Origin: Oceanospirillum sp048270425
GTDB lineage: Bacteria; Pseudomonadota; Gammaproteobacteria; Pseudomonadales; Halomonadaceae
DNA length: 64,000 nt
Assembly (NCBI GenBank): GCA_048270425.1
Contig: JBLWSY010000013.1
Coordinates: forward strand, 51,954 to 115,953
Direction: 5' to 3'
The notes below the pieces were generated by a model. That model made no database searches. It saw only the letters and a list, made by a program, of their open reading frames with translations, and was not told where the DNA came from. Below, piece by piece: positions 7,826 to 17,320 of the stretch (the first letter of the stretch is position 1; every line of letters starts with the position of its first letter). The position numbers and the translations under genes were made by a program.

Positions 7826-8434
7826 TCACAACAATTGATACGCGCTGCTGCTCAGCAGCGCCCCACCGATCAGGGTGATCAGCACACCACTGACCATCCG
7901 GGTTTTATTCAGTGCGCCGATGCTTAGCTTCTTGGCTAACAGGTGCGCCCCCAGTGCGTAACTCATCATAATGCTGACATCCAGCACCAGCCAGCCAAAG
8001 GCGAGATACAGCGAGGCCTGCCAGTAGCGCAGGTCGGTGATGATAAATTGCGGTAGCAGGGTGGCAAAAAAGATCAGGTCTTTTGGGTTGCTGATGCCGG
8101 TATAGAAGGCGGATTTAAAGAGCTCTTTATCGCTCTCGTTATGTTCGCCTTCCTCATTCAGTTCTATCGGCTTAAAGCTTTTAAAGCCGATCCAGATCAG
8201 CAGGCAGGCTCCGAGAATCGATAGTACGTTGATCCAGATACCCTGCACCAGAAAAGCAACACCACCCAGCGAGAGGGCGATCAGAATCAGGGCCGCGCTG
8301 ACGCCACCTAAGGCGTTATAAAAGCTACGCTTTACGCCATAGGATGCTGAGTGCTGCATGATCAGCAGAATTGAAGGGCCGGGTGTGGCGATTATCAGAA
8401 AGATGGTGGCCAGATAAAGCAGAAACAGGCTCAT
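7826..8434 (-). CDS. LysE/RhtB-family amino acid exporter
   Basis: This is a 202-residue inner-membrane protein with about six hydrophobic helices. The family N-terminal signature (ATPGPSILLIMQHSASYG, about residues 16-33) is present, as is a conserved GISNPKDLIFFATLLPQF segment near residue 115. Members export amino acids such as homoserine, threonine or lysine, driven by the proton gradient. The substrate cannot be told here. It lies downstream of parE on the same strand but is separated from it by a terminator, so it probably has its own promoter or depends on readthrough. Base composition is normal, so the AT-rich cassette ends just before it. Confidence 0.85.
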   Translation of the reverse strand: MSLFLLYLATIFLIIATPGPSILLIMQHSASYGVKRSFYNALGGVSAALILIALSLGGVAFLVQGIWINVLSILGACLLIWIGFKSFKPIELNEEGEHNESDKELFKSAFYTGISNPKDLIFFATLLPQFIITDLRYWQASLYLAFGWLVLDVSIMMSYALGAHLLAKKLSIGALNKTRMVSGVLITLIGGALLSSSAYQLL

Positions 8435-8477
8435 ATAGCTCCGGTGTTCAGGGGGCAGAATTTAGGGCGCTGGGAAT

Positions 8478-8508
8478 AAAAAAGGCTGCCACGCAGAGCG
8501 TGGAAGCC
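8478..8508 (-). terminator. parE terminator
   Basis: On the minus strand a GC-rich stem with a short loop (GGCT-GCCACGC at 8484-8494 pairing with GCGTGG-AAGCC at 8498-8508) is followed by six U residues (8478-8483). It lies between the parE stop and the lysE start. Confidence 0.75.
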
Positions 8509-8542
8509 AGTTGTGGTGGAGGGGAATCCGCCGGAGAGAGGG

Positions 8543-10444
8543 TTAAACCTCTGCCAGATTACCGTACTGCTGCAGCCAGTCTTTACGGTCGCCGGAGCGT
8601 TTCTTTGCCAGCAGCATATCCATCACTTCCAGTGTGCCGTCGTGCTCTTCACGGGTCAGCTGAACCAGTCGGCGGGTGTTCGGGTCCATGGTAGTTTCAC
8701 GCAGCTGCAGCGGGTTCATCTCACCCAGACCTTTAAAGCGCTGTACGTTCACCTTACCGCGTTTGTTCTCAGCTTCCAGGCGATCCAGAATGCCCTGTTT
8801 CTCATCATCATCCAGCGCGTAGTGTACCTCTTTACCGATATCGATACGGTACAGCGGCGGCATGGCAACAAAGACATGGCCGTTATCGACCATTGCCGGG
8901 AAGTGGCGGATAAAGAGTGCGCACAGCAAGGTTGCGATGTGCAGACCATCGGAGTCCGCATCGGCGAGGATACAGATCTTGCCATAACGCAGACCGGACA
9001 GATCCGGATTAGCCGGGTCGATACCCAATGCTACTGCGATATCGTGCACTTCCTGAGAGGCCAGAATCTGATCGGAGCTGACTTCCCAGGTGTTCAGGAT
9101 CTTACCGCGCAGAGGCAGAATCGCCTGATATTCGCGGTCTCGTGCCTGTTTGGCGGAACCGCCTGCCGAGTCACCCTCTACCAGAAACAGTTCGGAGCGG
9201 GCGGTGTCCTGACCGGAACAGTCGGCCAGTTTGCCGGGCAGTGCCGGGCCCTGAGTGACCTTTTTACGGGCCACTTTTTTGCTGGCGCGCAGACGTTTCT
9301 GGGCGATGTTGATGGTCATTTCCGCCAGCGCTTCCGCTTCAGCGGTATGCTGGTTCAGCCACAGGCTGAAGGCATCTTTAACGACGCCGGAAACAAAACT
9401 TGCAGTCTGACGGGAGGAGAGACGCTCTTTGGTCTGACCGGCAAACTGCGGATCCTGCATTTTTACAGACAGCACGTAGCTGCAGCGTTCCCAAAGATCT
9501 TCCGGAGTCAGTTTGACGCCACGGGGGATCAGGTTGCGGAATTCACAGAACTCGCGCAAAGCATCCAAGAGACCGGCACGCAGACCGTTAACATGGGTCC
9601 CGCCCTGAGCGGTAGGAATCAGGTTGACGTAACTTTCGGTCAGCAGTTCACCGCCTTCCGGTAACCAGTGCAGCGCCCAGTCTACCGCTTCAGTCGTAGC
9701 GCTGAAGCTACCGGTAAACGGGGACGCAGGCAGAGTTTCCCAGTCTACGGAGGCCTGTTTCAGATAATCGGTCAGACCATCTTCATATTGCCATTCGGTG
9801 GTTTCGCCGGTGTTTTCATCCCAGAAAGTGATATGCAGACCCGGACAGAGAACCGCTTTCGCCCGCAGGTTGTGTTTCAGCTTAGTGACCGAGAATTTAG
9901 GGCTGTCGAAGTAGCTGGCTTCCGGCCAGAAGTGAACCTTGGTGCCTGTATTGCGTTTACCAACGGTGCCGATCACTTCCAGATCTTCAATCTTGTCGCC
10001 GTGAGCGAAAGCGATTTTCAGCTGTTCCCCGCCACGCTTAACATACACTTCCAGACGGCTGGAGAGGGCGTTTACAACAGAAACACCGACCCCGTGCAGA
10101 CCACCGGAGAACTGGTAGTTGCTGTTGGAGAACTTACCGCCGGCATGCAGTCGAGTAAGAATCAGTTCAACACCGGTCACGCCATGTTCCGGGTGAATAT
10201 CCGTTGGCATGCCCCGGCCATCATCTTCCACTGAGACAGAGCCGTCTTTGAACAGGCAAACCTGAATATTGCGGGCAAACCCGCCGAGTACTTCATCGAC
10301 ACTGTTATCGATCACTTCCTGCGCCAGATGATTCGGGCGGGTGGTGTCGGTGTACATGCCGGGACGTTTTTTCACCGGATCCAGACCACTTAAAACCTCA
10401 ATGGCCTGGGCGTTATAACTTTGTGTTGGTTTATCTGCACTCAT
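8543..10444 (-). CDS. parE: DNA topoisomerase IV subunit B
   Basis: ParE is the ATPase subunit of topoisomerase IV, which decatenates daughter chromosomes together with ParC. The 633-residue protein has the usual ParE length and lacks the insertion typical of GyrB. Visible features are the GHKL ATPase domain (VIDNSVDE near residue 44, VEDDGRGMPTD near 72, GGLHGVGVSVVNAL near 114), a transducer region and the TOPRIM domain. The latter holds EGDSAGGSAKQARDREYQAI near residue 423 and a DADSDGLHIATLL acidic motif. yqiA lies directly upstream on the same strand, an order shared with E. coli and relatives. parC is not in the window. Confidence 0.97.
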   Translation of the reverse strand: MSADKPTQSYNAQAIEVLSGLDPVKKRPGMYTDTTRPNHLAQEVIDNSVDEVLGGFARNIQVCLFKDGSVSVEDDGRGMPTDIHPEHGVTGVELILTRLHAGGKFSNSNYQFSGGLHGVGVSVVNALSSRLEVYVKRGGEQLKIAFAHGDKIEDLEVIGTVGKRNTGTKVHFWPEASYFDSPKFSVTKLKHNLRAKAVLCPGLHITFWDENTGETTEWQYEDGLTDYLKQASVDWETLPASPFTGSFSATTEAVDWALHWLPEGGELLTESYVNLIPTAQGGTHVNGLRAGLLDALREFCEFRNLIPRGVKLTPEDLWERCSYVLSVKMQDPQFAGQTKERLSSRQTASFVSGVVKDAFSLWLNQHTAEAEALAEMTINIAQKRLRASKKVARKKVTQGPALPGKLADCSGQDTARSELFLVEGDSAGGSAKQARDREYQAILPLRGKILNTWEVSSDQILASQEVHDIAVALGIDPANPDLSGLRYGKICILADADSDGLHIATLLCALFIRHFPAMVDNGHVFVAMPPLYRIDIGKEVHYALDDDEKQGILDRLEAENKRGKVNVQRFKGLGEMNPLQLRETTMDPNTRRLVQLTREEHDGTLEVMDMLLAKKRSGDRKDWLQQYGNLAEV

Positions 10445-10538
10445 GGGTGTTCCTGATGTTCTTTTTGTCTTGTATGACGGCCAGAGCCTTTTCGCTTTTG
10501 ATCTTTACTTGCAGCTTGGTCTTAATCTGCACCCGGTT

Positions 10539-11216
10539 TTAAACCAGGGCTCTGAGCTTCAGCACTTCATCTTCTTCCGGCATGGTCAGCTGCTCGGGAT
10601 AGCTGATTCCGGCAAAATCCAGCAGGGTGGTGAAGTGCTGTTCAAAATTCCGGAAGCCGTGATCGCCGCCCTCAATAACCTGAACATCCGCCTGACGGTA
10701 GTAGTTCTCGGCGCGGCGATAGTCCAGCACCTCATCATCGGTCTGCAGCAGTACTTTAATATTCTGGGTGCAGGCTGGTTCTGCCAGATGCAGCTTTCTG
10801 AGTTGCTGCATGTGATCCTGAGTCAGTTCGTACTGCTCGCCGGTATAGAGGTTTTCGTTCAGGCCGAGATAGGCCGGTAATAGTTCCTGCGGGAAAACAG
10901 CCGGATTGATCAGTACCGCTTTAAGCCCCGGATAACGTGCCATCAGCCAGGTGCTGTAGAAGCCGCCCAGAGAGCTGCCCACCAACAGAATACGGGTGAT
11001 TTTTCCTGCCGCTTGATCATCGGCTTTGATCTGTTCCAGTAGCTCTTCCAGCGCATTCATCGCTTTTTCCGGCCAGTGACTGAGCATCGGCGAATGGTAT
11101 TGCAGATCCAGCTGGTTCTGTTCGACAAAAGCTTTCAGCTGCAGCGCCTTAAAGGAGCCCGGTGAGCTGTTAAAGCCGTGCACATAAATGATGTGATGTT
11201 GAATCTGGTTATCCAC
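10539..11216 (-). CDS. yqiA: YqiA-type alpha/beta-hydrolase esterase
   Basis: This is a 225-residue small alpha/beta-hydrolase of the YqiA family. It begins with the oxyanion-region motif IIYVHGFNSSPGSFKA (about 9-24) and has the nucleophile elbow VGSSLGGF (about 85-92). The E. coli homologue shows carboxylesterase activity; the natural substrate is unknown. The C-terminus carries the likely catalytic aspartate and histidine region (TDDEVLDYR, GGDHGF). It lies 94 bases upstream of parE on the same strand, the conserved arrangement, so the two are probably co-transcribed. Confidence 0.88.
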   Translation of the reverse strand: MDNQIQHHIIYVHGFNSSPGSFKALQLKAFVEQNQLDLQYHSPMLSHWPEKAMNALEELLEQIKADDQAAGKITRILLVGSSLGGFYSTWLMARYPGLKAVLINPAVFPQELLPAYLGLNENLYTGEQYELTQDHMQQLRKLHLAEPACTQNIKVLLQTDDEVLDYRRAENYYRQADVQVIEGGDHGFRNFEQHFTTLLDFAGISYPEQLTMPEEDEVLKLRALV

Positions 11217-11350
11217 AATGACCTCATCTGCCGTTTGTACAGGACGGATTTAGGGCAAACAGTTTAGGTAAATACTGGTTGGGTGTACAGATGCTATTTG
11301 TATCTGGCTGATCTGAGTCAGCGCGGTAAAAAGGCTTAAATTTCAGCGAC

Positions 11351-11396
11351 AAAAAAGCCCGACAAACCTTTGCGTTAAAAGGTTGTCGGGCTTTTT
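11351..11396. terminator. Terminator between valS and the yqiA promoter region
   Basis: A long stem, GCCCGACAAACC (11357-11368) against GGTTGTCGGGC (11381-11391) with one bulge, has six A on the left and five T on the right. It lies downstream of valS on the minus strand and is potentially bidirectional. Confidence 0.85.
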
Positions 11397-11447
11397 CAGC
11401 CTTGGCAATTAAACCGGGCCAGAGATCAGGGCTTTGTTGTGCTTAAA

Positions 11448-14345
11448 TCAAAGCGCTTCGATCTTTTTGTACTGCTCCTGAAGTTTGGTCTGAGACTCTT
11501 TCGCTGCGGTCAGTTTCTCGCGCTCTTTTGCCACAACCTCTTCCGGTGCGCTGGCAACAAACTTCTCGTTGCCCAGTTTACCTTCCAGTCGGCCCACGTC
11601 TTTCTGCAGTTTTTCCATCTCTCTCTTCAGACGACCCAGCTCGGCATCTTTATCGATCAGGCCAGCCATAGGTACCAGCACTTCCATCTTGCCAACCAGT
11701 TTGGTGGCAGACATTGGTGCTTCTTCGTCTGCTTCCAGCCAGGTGATCTGTTCCAGCTTCGCCAGCTTGCTCAGGGCAACGTAGTTATCCTGCAGACGAC
11801 GGAAGTCTTCGTCGCTACCGTTCTGGATCAGAACCGGCAGTTCTTTACCCGGAGCGATGTTCATTTCACCACGGATGTTACGGATGCTGACGATCACAGA
11901 CTTCAGCCACTCGATGTCGCTTTCAGCCGCTTCGTCGATCAGCTCTGCCACAGCAACCGGATACGGCTGCAGCATGATGGTATCGCCTTCTTTGCCTGCC
12001 AGACCTTTGATCTGCTGCCAGATCTCTTCGGTGATAAACGGCATGATCGGGTGCGACAGACGTAGGATCGCCTCCAGAACACGTACCAGAGTGCCACGGG
12101 TGCCACGCTTCAGAGCGGCCAGTTGGGCTTTCTCTTCTTCGGTTTCACCTTCGGACTCATCCCACAGTACCGGCTTGGACAGTTCCAGATACCAGTCGCA
12201 GTACTGGTTCCAGATAAAGTCGTACAGGGTCTGGGAAGCTAGATCGAAACGGTACTCGTCCATCTGACGCATCACGGTTTCTTCGGTGCGCTGCAGGCTG
12301 CTGATGATCCAGCGATCTGCCAGAGACAGGATCACTTCTTCGCCATTCTGACCACAATCCTGACCTTCGGTGTTGGTCAGCACGTAACGGGCAGCGTTCC
12401 AGATCTTGTTACAGAAGTTGCGATAACCTTCCAGACGTTTCATATCCCAGTTTACGTCACGGCCGGTAGAGGCCAGTGCCGCCAGTGTGAAACGCAGGGC
12501 GTCGGTGCCGTGAGCGGCGATACCTTCCGGGAACTCCTTCTTGGTACGCTTGCCGATCTTCTCAGCCAGCTGCGGCTGCATCATGTTGCCGGTACGCTTG
12601 TCCAGCAGCGTCTCCAGATCGATACCGTCGATCATATCCAGCGGGTCCAGAACGTTACCCTTGGACTTGGACATCTTGTCGCCGTTCTCATCACGGATCA
12701 GACCGGTGACGTAGACGTTTTTGAACGGTACCTGAGGTTTGCCGTCTTCATCTTTGATGAAGTGCATGGTCATCATGATCATACGGGCAACCCAGAAGAA
12801 GATGATGTCAAAACCCGTTACCAGCGTATCGGTCGGGTGGAAGGTTTTCATCTTCTCGATATCGTTTGGCCAGCCCATGGTGCCGAAAGTCCACAGGGCA
12901 GAGCTGAACCAGGTATCCAGTACGTCGTCGTCCTGACGCAGTTCAAGCTCCAGATCCAGATTGTATTTCTCCCGTGCCGCTTCAGCGGAAGCCGCTACGT
13001 AAACATTGCCTTCGTTATCGTAGAAGGCCGGAATGCGGTGACCCCACCACAGCTGACGGGAGATACACCAGTCCTGAATATCGCGCATCCAGGAGAAGTA
13101 CATGTTTTCGTACTGCTTAGGCACGAACTTGATGTCGCCGTTTTCAACCGCTTCGATGGCAGGCTTAGCCAGCGTTTTGGCATCGCAGAACCACTGATCC
13201 GTCAGCATCGGCTCGATCACTACACCACCACGGTCACCGTAAGGTACCGTCATGTTGTTCTCTTCGATCTTAACCAGCAGACCTTTCTCTTCCATCTCGG
13301 CAACGATCGCTTTACGGGCAGCGAAGCGCTCCATGCCACGGTATTGCTCAGGAATGGTGGTGTCGATTTCAGTGTTTACCGAACCGTCGGTGTTAAACGC
13401 CTGCGCCTCATCACGGATGTCGGCGTTCAGGGTCAGCACGTTGATCATCGGTAGGCCGCAGCGCTTGCCCACTTCGTTATCGTTGAAGTCGTGCGCCGGA
13501 GTGATTTTTACGCAGCCGGTGCCTTTTTCCATATCGGCATGCTCGTCACCTACGATAGGGATGCGACGGCCCACCAAAGGCAGCTCAATAAACTTACCGA
13601 TCAGGTCTTTGTAACGCTCATCTTCCGGGTTTACTGCAACACCGGTATCGCCCAGCAGGGTTTCCGGACGGGTAGTACCCACAACGATGTGGTCTTCACC
13701 GGCAGCGGTTTTAACGCCGTCGGCCAGCGGGTAACGCAGGTACCACATCTTGCCTTTAACTTCTTTGTTCTCAACTTCCAGATCGGAGATCGCCGTGTGC
13801 AGTTTCGGATCCCAGTTCACCAGACGTTTGCCGCGATAGATCAGGCCTTCGTCGTGCAGACGGATAAAGACTTCCTGTACCGCGTGGTAGAAGCCGGAGT
13901 CCATGGTGAAACGCTCGTTTTCCCAATCCACAGAGTTGCCCAGACGACGCATCTGTTTGGTGATGGTGCCGCCGGATTCTTCTTTCCATTCCCAGATCTT
14001 TTCCACGAAAGCTTCACGACCCAGATCGTAACGGCTTTCACCGGTTTCAGCGGCCAGCTTACGCTCAACAACCATCTGGGTGGCGATACCGGCATGGTCA
14101 GTACCTACAACCCACAGCGCGTTACGGCCCTGCATACGACGGTAGCGGGTCAGCGCATCCATAATGGTGTGCTGGAAGGCGTGGCCCATGTGCAGACTAC
14201 CCGTGACGTTTGGCGGCGGAATCACGATGGAATAGGCATCACCTTCGCCGGACGGGCGGAAGTATTTGTTCTCTTCCCAGTTCTGATACCAGGTGCGTTC
14301 AATCTGTTCGGGTTGGTAAGTCTTATCCATGGAGGTCTGGTTCAC
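11448..14345 (-). CDS. valS: Valyl-tRNA synthetase
   Basis: ValS charges tRNA-Val with valine and edits mischarged threonine. The 965-residue class I synthetase has its HIGH signature as HMGH at residues 52-55 (within PPPNVTGSLHMGHAFQ). KMSKS is at 557-561. The inserted CP1 editing domain includes TTRPETLLGDTGVAV near 224-238. The C-terminal coiled coil is rich in K/E (about 895-965, DAELGRLKREMEKLQ). holC lies just upstream on the same strand, the conserved pepA-holC-valS order. A second in-frame ATG at codon 6 (MDKTY) is an alternative start. Confidence 0.97.
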   Translation of the reverse strand: MNQTSMDKTYQPEQIERTWYQNWEENKYFRPSGEGDAYSIVIPPPNVTGSLHMGHAFQHTIMDALTRYRRMQGRNALWVVGTDHAGIATQMVVERKLAAETGESRYDLGREAFVEKIWEWKEESGGTITKQMRRLGNSVDWENERFTMDSGFYHAVQEVFIRLHDEGLIYRGKRLVNWDPKLHTAISDLEVENKEVKGKMWYLRYPLADGVKTAAGEDHIVVGTTRPETLLGDTGVAVNPEDERYKDLIGKFIELPLVGRRIPIVGDEHADMEKGTGCVKITPAHDFNDNEVGKRCGLPMINVLTLNADIRDEAQAFNTDGSVNTEIDTTIPEQYRGMERFAARKAIVAEMEEKGLLVKIEENNMTVPYGDRGGVVIEPMLTDQWFCDAKTLAKPAIEAVENGDIKFVPKQYENMYFSWMRDIQDWCISRQLWWGHRIPAFYDNEGNVYVAASAEAAREKYNLDLELELRQDDDVLDTWFSSALWTFGTMGWPNDIEKMKTFHPTDTLVTGFDIIFFWVARMIMMTMHFIKDEDGKPQVPFKNVYVTGLIRDENGDKMSKSKGNVLDPLDMIDGIDLETLLDKRTGNMMQPQLAEKIGKRTKKEFPEGIAAHGTDALRFTLAALASTGRDVNWDMKRLEGYRNFCNKIWNAARYVLTNTEGQDCGQNGEEVILSLADRWIISSLQRTEETVMRQMDEYRFDLASQTLYDFIWNQYCDWYLELSKPVLWDESEGETEEEKAQLAALKRGTRGTLVRVLEAILRLSHPIMPFITEEIWQQIKGLAGKEGDTIMLQPYPVAVAELIDEAAESDIEWLKSVIVSIRNIRGEMNIAPGKELPVLIQNGSDEDFRRLQDNYVALSKLAKLEQITWLEADEEAPMSATKLVGKMEVLVPMAGLIDKDAELGRLKREMEKLQKDVGRLEGKLGNEKFVASAPEEVVAKEREKLTAAKESQTKLQEQYKKIEAL

Positions 14346-14550
14346 CGCTAAATCAGGTTAGCTGCCTGCCGAAAGGTCAGAAGAACTCAGGCGGGCAACG
14401 AACGGAAATTGTTAGATCGTACTGGAGTTTGTTTCGTACTCGATACGGGGGCAGTACTTGATAATCGGTCGATTATACATGGCGATTAAGGTTGTGATAA
14501 CCGCCTGAAAGGGGCTGCGCGATAAAAATGATGGGCAAAACAGTGCGGCT

Positions 14551-14982
14551 TCAGCGCCGCATATCGTGACGATTCAGCGCATAGCCGCGTTCTTTATAGA
14601 AACGCCAGTCATCGCGCTTGGCTTTGAGTAGATTTTCCTGCTGGAACACGATCTCAGCAACACGCTCGAAACGGCTGAAATGATCCGGCACATGGTGGCA
14701 GAGGTTGATCATCACATCATGATGGTGGGCGCAGTCTTCACTATGCCCGATCGCCACCGGTACTTGCTGAATTTTCTCATCGCCGACCATCAGGTGCGGG
14801 ATAAAGCTGTCCGGGCGGAATTCCCATAACAAACGGTCGATCTCTTTAGCCTGAGCCTCATCCGTTGCCTGAATATAGACTTGGTGGCCTTTATGCAGCA
14901 CTTTTTCAACCAAACGGCAGGCGAAATGAAGCTGATTTTCAGGTTCGGTGGCAGGCAAAATGTAGAAGTCAACTTGGGTCAT
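14551..14982 (-). CDS. holC: DNA polymerase III chi subunit
   Basis: HolC (chi) links the clamp-loader complex to single-strand binding protein during replication. The start is set at the ATG at 14982, giving 143 residues that begin MTQVDFYILP, the family's normal N-terminus. A longer in-frame extension of 32 residues upstream has no family similarity. Conserved elements include LVEKVLHKGHQVYI, the DRLLWEFRPDSFIPH segment and a late histidine cluster typical of marine relatives (HSEDCAHHHDVMINL). It sits between valS and a diguanylate cyclase gene on the opposite strand, which separates it from its usual neighbour pepA. Confidence 0.9.
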   Translation of the reverse strand: MTQVDFYILPATEPENQLHFACRLVEKVLHKGHQVYIQATDEAQAKEIDRLLWEFRPDSFIPHLMVGDEKIQQVPVAIGHSEDCAHHHDVMINLCHHVPDHFSRFERVAEIVFQQENLLKAKRDDWRFYKERGYALNRHDMRR

Positions 14983-15191
14983 ATCGGTAAAGTGCCTGTA
15001 ATAAATGGTTGAGCCAATTGCTTCCAGCAGTTTTTGTAACAGATGTGATAATATCTGAAAAAAGCATGATAAGACCACTTAGTTTAATCATTGACCCTAT
15101 CAGGTAGGCTTTCGTATTTGCCTAGCCAGTAGATCAAAGGTGGTTTTAATGTAGGGATCGCATGTTGGCTTTTACCGGGAGAGCACACTTA

Positions 15192-17159
15192 ATGTTTGAA
15201 TCTGTCCAGTTCCTAAAAAAGGAATGGAAGCGTTTATTTATACTCACCTGTGGTGCCTATCTTGTTATAAGCCTGGCTCTCCTGGCGGGAAAACAAGCAT
15301 ACGATCAGGGGCTTAAGAGTAAAACGATTGAGCGCCATCAGTATCTGCTGAATCTTACCGAAAACCGTGTACATCAGTTTGTGTTGCGTGTTGCTCTGGA
15401 TGTACAGCAACTGAGTATTCTGCCGAGTGTGCGGCATTTTATCTTGACGCCCTCTAAAGCAAACCGGCTGGCAGTAGAGGATGTTTTCCGCCGTGCTACG
15501 GATGTTGACAGTCGTTATGATCAGGTTCGGATTATTGACCTGTCGGGTCAGGAGCTTATCCGTATCAATGACTATACCGATGGAGCACGTCCTGTTGCTG
15601 CTGAACACCTGCAAAATAAACACGACCGTTATTACGTTCAGGAGGGCTTGAAGCTCGCACCGGGTCAGGTTTACCTGTCGCCATTAGATCTGAATGTAGA
15701 GCGGGGTGAGGTTGAACAGCCCTATAAGCCTGTTATTCGTGCAGTTACGCTTCTTACCGATGCCCTTGGCGCGCCTGTCGCTATGGTAGTGCTTAACTAT
15801 AAAGCCGGCCATTTTCTGAACCGTTTCCGGGCACACTTTGAGGCAGGTGATCGCGGGATGCTGGTTAATAGTGATGGTTATTGGCTATCTAATCACTATA
15901 GAGAAAGTGAGTGGGGGTGGCAGCTGGGTATGCCGGACAAAGTGCTCTCAGCATGGAACCCTGAGCTATGGCGGCAGATGCAGCAAGAGCCAAAGGGGGT
16001 TTTTGATGCTAACGATGAGCTGATCAGCTACCGTAAGATCCGCCCTGCGGAATTCGAGCCGCTATCTGACGGGCGCTTTACCGCTGATCTGGGTTTAAAG
16101 CAGGATGTAAAAATCCAGTCATGGTTTTCTATGGTTCGGACCTCAAAAGATGAGTGGTTGGCCAATGCTTTTTATCATCATTCCGGTGTTAAGTTTTTTA
16201 TCTTTATCATCTATTTCTCTGCCTTTACTTTGGTTTGGTTTTTTTTAAAACACCAAGTGGCTAAAAAAATTAATGAGCAGCAAAGAAACAGCTATACCGC
16301 AGAGTTGGAAGACCTTTATTACAATGCCCCCGTGGGTTATCTGACCTTTGATGCGGCCAGCCTTATCACGAATGCCAACAATAAAACGTTGGAATATCTG
16401 GGCTATGACCGGGATGAGTTAGTCAATAGAAAGCACCTGAGAGAGATGCTGTCAGATGCGTCGAAGGCCCAGCTTAATCTGGCGATGTCGACACATTATG
16501 TGGGTGATTTACGTCTGGATCTTCAGTGTAAAGATGGTCGCTGGCTACCTGTTGCCAGTGCGATTTCATCCAAATTTCACGGCTCCGCATTAACGATCAG
16601 TCGCTGCAGTGTGCAGGATATTAGTCTGCAGATGGAGCTTGAGCAGAGACTGAGGAATCTGGCAAATACTGATGCTTTAACCGGAGCTTATAACCGTCGA
16701 CATACGGAAGTTCTGTTTTTAGACGCACTCAAGCACCTGGCCGATGGTGGTCAGGGGGGCGATCTGTTAATTCTGGTGTTGGATCTCGATCATTTCAAAA
16801 GCATCAATGACAACTATGGTCATGGTGTCGGTGATGAGGTCCTGGTGTCATTCACGAAGCTTTGTCTGCAGTGTATTGGTTCAGAAGGGTATTTTTCCCG
16901 ATTTGGTGGTGAAGAGTTTCTGGTGCTGTTGCCGCAATCCGATAGTGGTAAAGCTTTCAGACTAGCGGAAAAAATCAGGCAAGAGACGGAGCAGCTTATT
17001 GTTGAAACCAGTGATCGTAGAGAGGTTCGTTTTACGGTTTCTATTGGGCTTGCCGTATATCAGCACGCGAGCCATGAGAGTCTGGATCAACTGATTCATC
17101 ATGCAGATGAAAAACTCTACAAGGCTAAGCGAAACGGGCGTAATCGTGTGGTCGGTTAA
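15192..17159 (+). CDS. Membrane PAS-GGDEF diguanylate cyclase
   Basis: The predicted enzyme makes cyclic di-GMP from two GTP in response to an extracellular cue. From the ATG at 15192 (GGGAGAG at 15178-15184) it has 655 residues; an ATG at 15162 would add ten. Order: helix one at about 14-33, a large periplasmic sensor of about 300 residues (dCache-like), helix two at about 334-353, a PAS domain at about 370-480, and GGDEF to the end. The active-site motif is GGEEF (572-576), with DLDHFKSINDNYGHGVGD upstream, so catalysis should be intact. The usual RxxD inhibitory site is replaced by GSEG, suggesting no classic product inhibition. The gene lies opposite to, and between, pepA and holC. Confidence 0.9.
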   Translation: MFESVQFLKKEWKRLFILTCGAYLVISLALLAGKQAYDQGLKSKTIERHQYLLNLTENRVHQFVLRVALDVQQLSILPSVRHFILTPSKANRLAVEDVFRRATDVDSRYDQVRIIDLSGQELIRINDYTDGARPVAAEHLQNKHDRYYVQEGLKLAPGQVYLSPLDLNVERGEVEQPYKPVIRAVTLLTDALGAPVAMVVLNYKAGHFLNRFRAHFEAGDRGMLVNSDGYWLSNHYRESEWGWQLGMPDKVLSAWNPELWRQMQQEPKGVFDANDELISYRKIRPAEFEPLSDGRFTADLGLKQDVKIQSWFSMVRTSKDEWLANAFYHHSGVKFFIFIIYFSAFTLVWFFLKHQVAKKINEQQRNSYTAELEDLYYNAPVGYLTFDAASLITNANNKTLEYLGYDRDELVNRKHLREMLSDASKAQLNLAMSTHYVGDLRLDLQCKDGRWLPVASAISSKFHGSALTISRCSVQDISLQMELEQRLRNLANTDALTGAYNRRHTEVLFLDALKHLADGGQGGDLLILVLDLDHFKSINDNYGHGVGDEVLVSFTKLCLQCIGSEGYFSRFGGEEFLVLLPQSDSGKAFRLAEKIRQETEQLIVETSDRREVRFTVSIGLAVYQHASHESLDQLIHHADEKLYKAKRNGRNRVVG

Positions 17160-17186
17160 GGGCTAATTCCCGATAATACTGCCAAC

Positions 17187-17223
17187 AAAAAAGGCCATGT
17201 TTAACTATAAGCATGGCCTTTTT
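17187..17223. terminator. Bidirectional terminator between the GGDEF gene and pepA
   Basis: GGCCATG (17193-17199) pairs with CATGGCC (17212-17218), flanked by six A and five T. It serves the convergent cyclase and pepA genes. Confidence 0.85.
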
Positions 17224-17320
17224 GTTGGGCTTTGAGTTCAGCAAAGAGATACTGAACTTCGGCATTTCCTGTCTTGTTTCTTATCTGAGACAGCAGGTTC
17301 TGTTCTGTTTTAGATCACTA

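Noticed and set aside
8513..9664. Long plus-strand open frame (383 codons) opposite parE
   Set aside because: It is antisense to a fully conserved gene, shows no family features and has the composition of a shadow frame.
12510..14351. Plus-strand open frames of about 290-315 codons opposite valS
   Set aside because: They mirror the reading frame of a highly conserved synthetase; no independent start signals or motifs.
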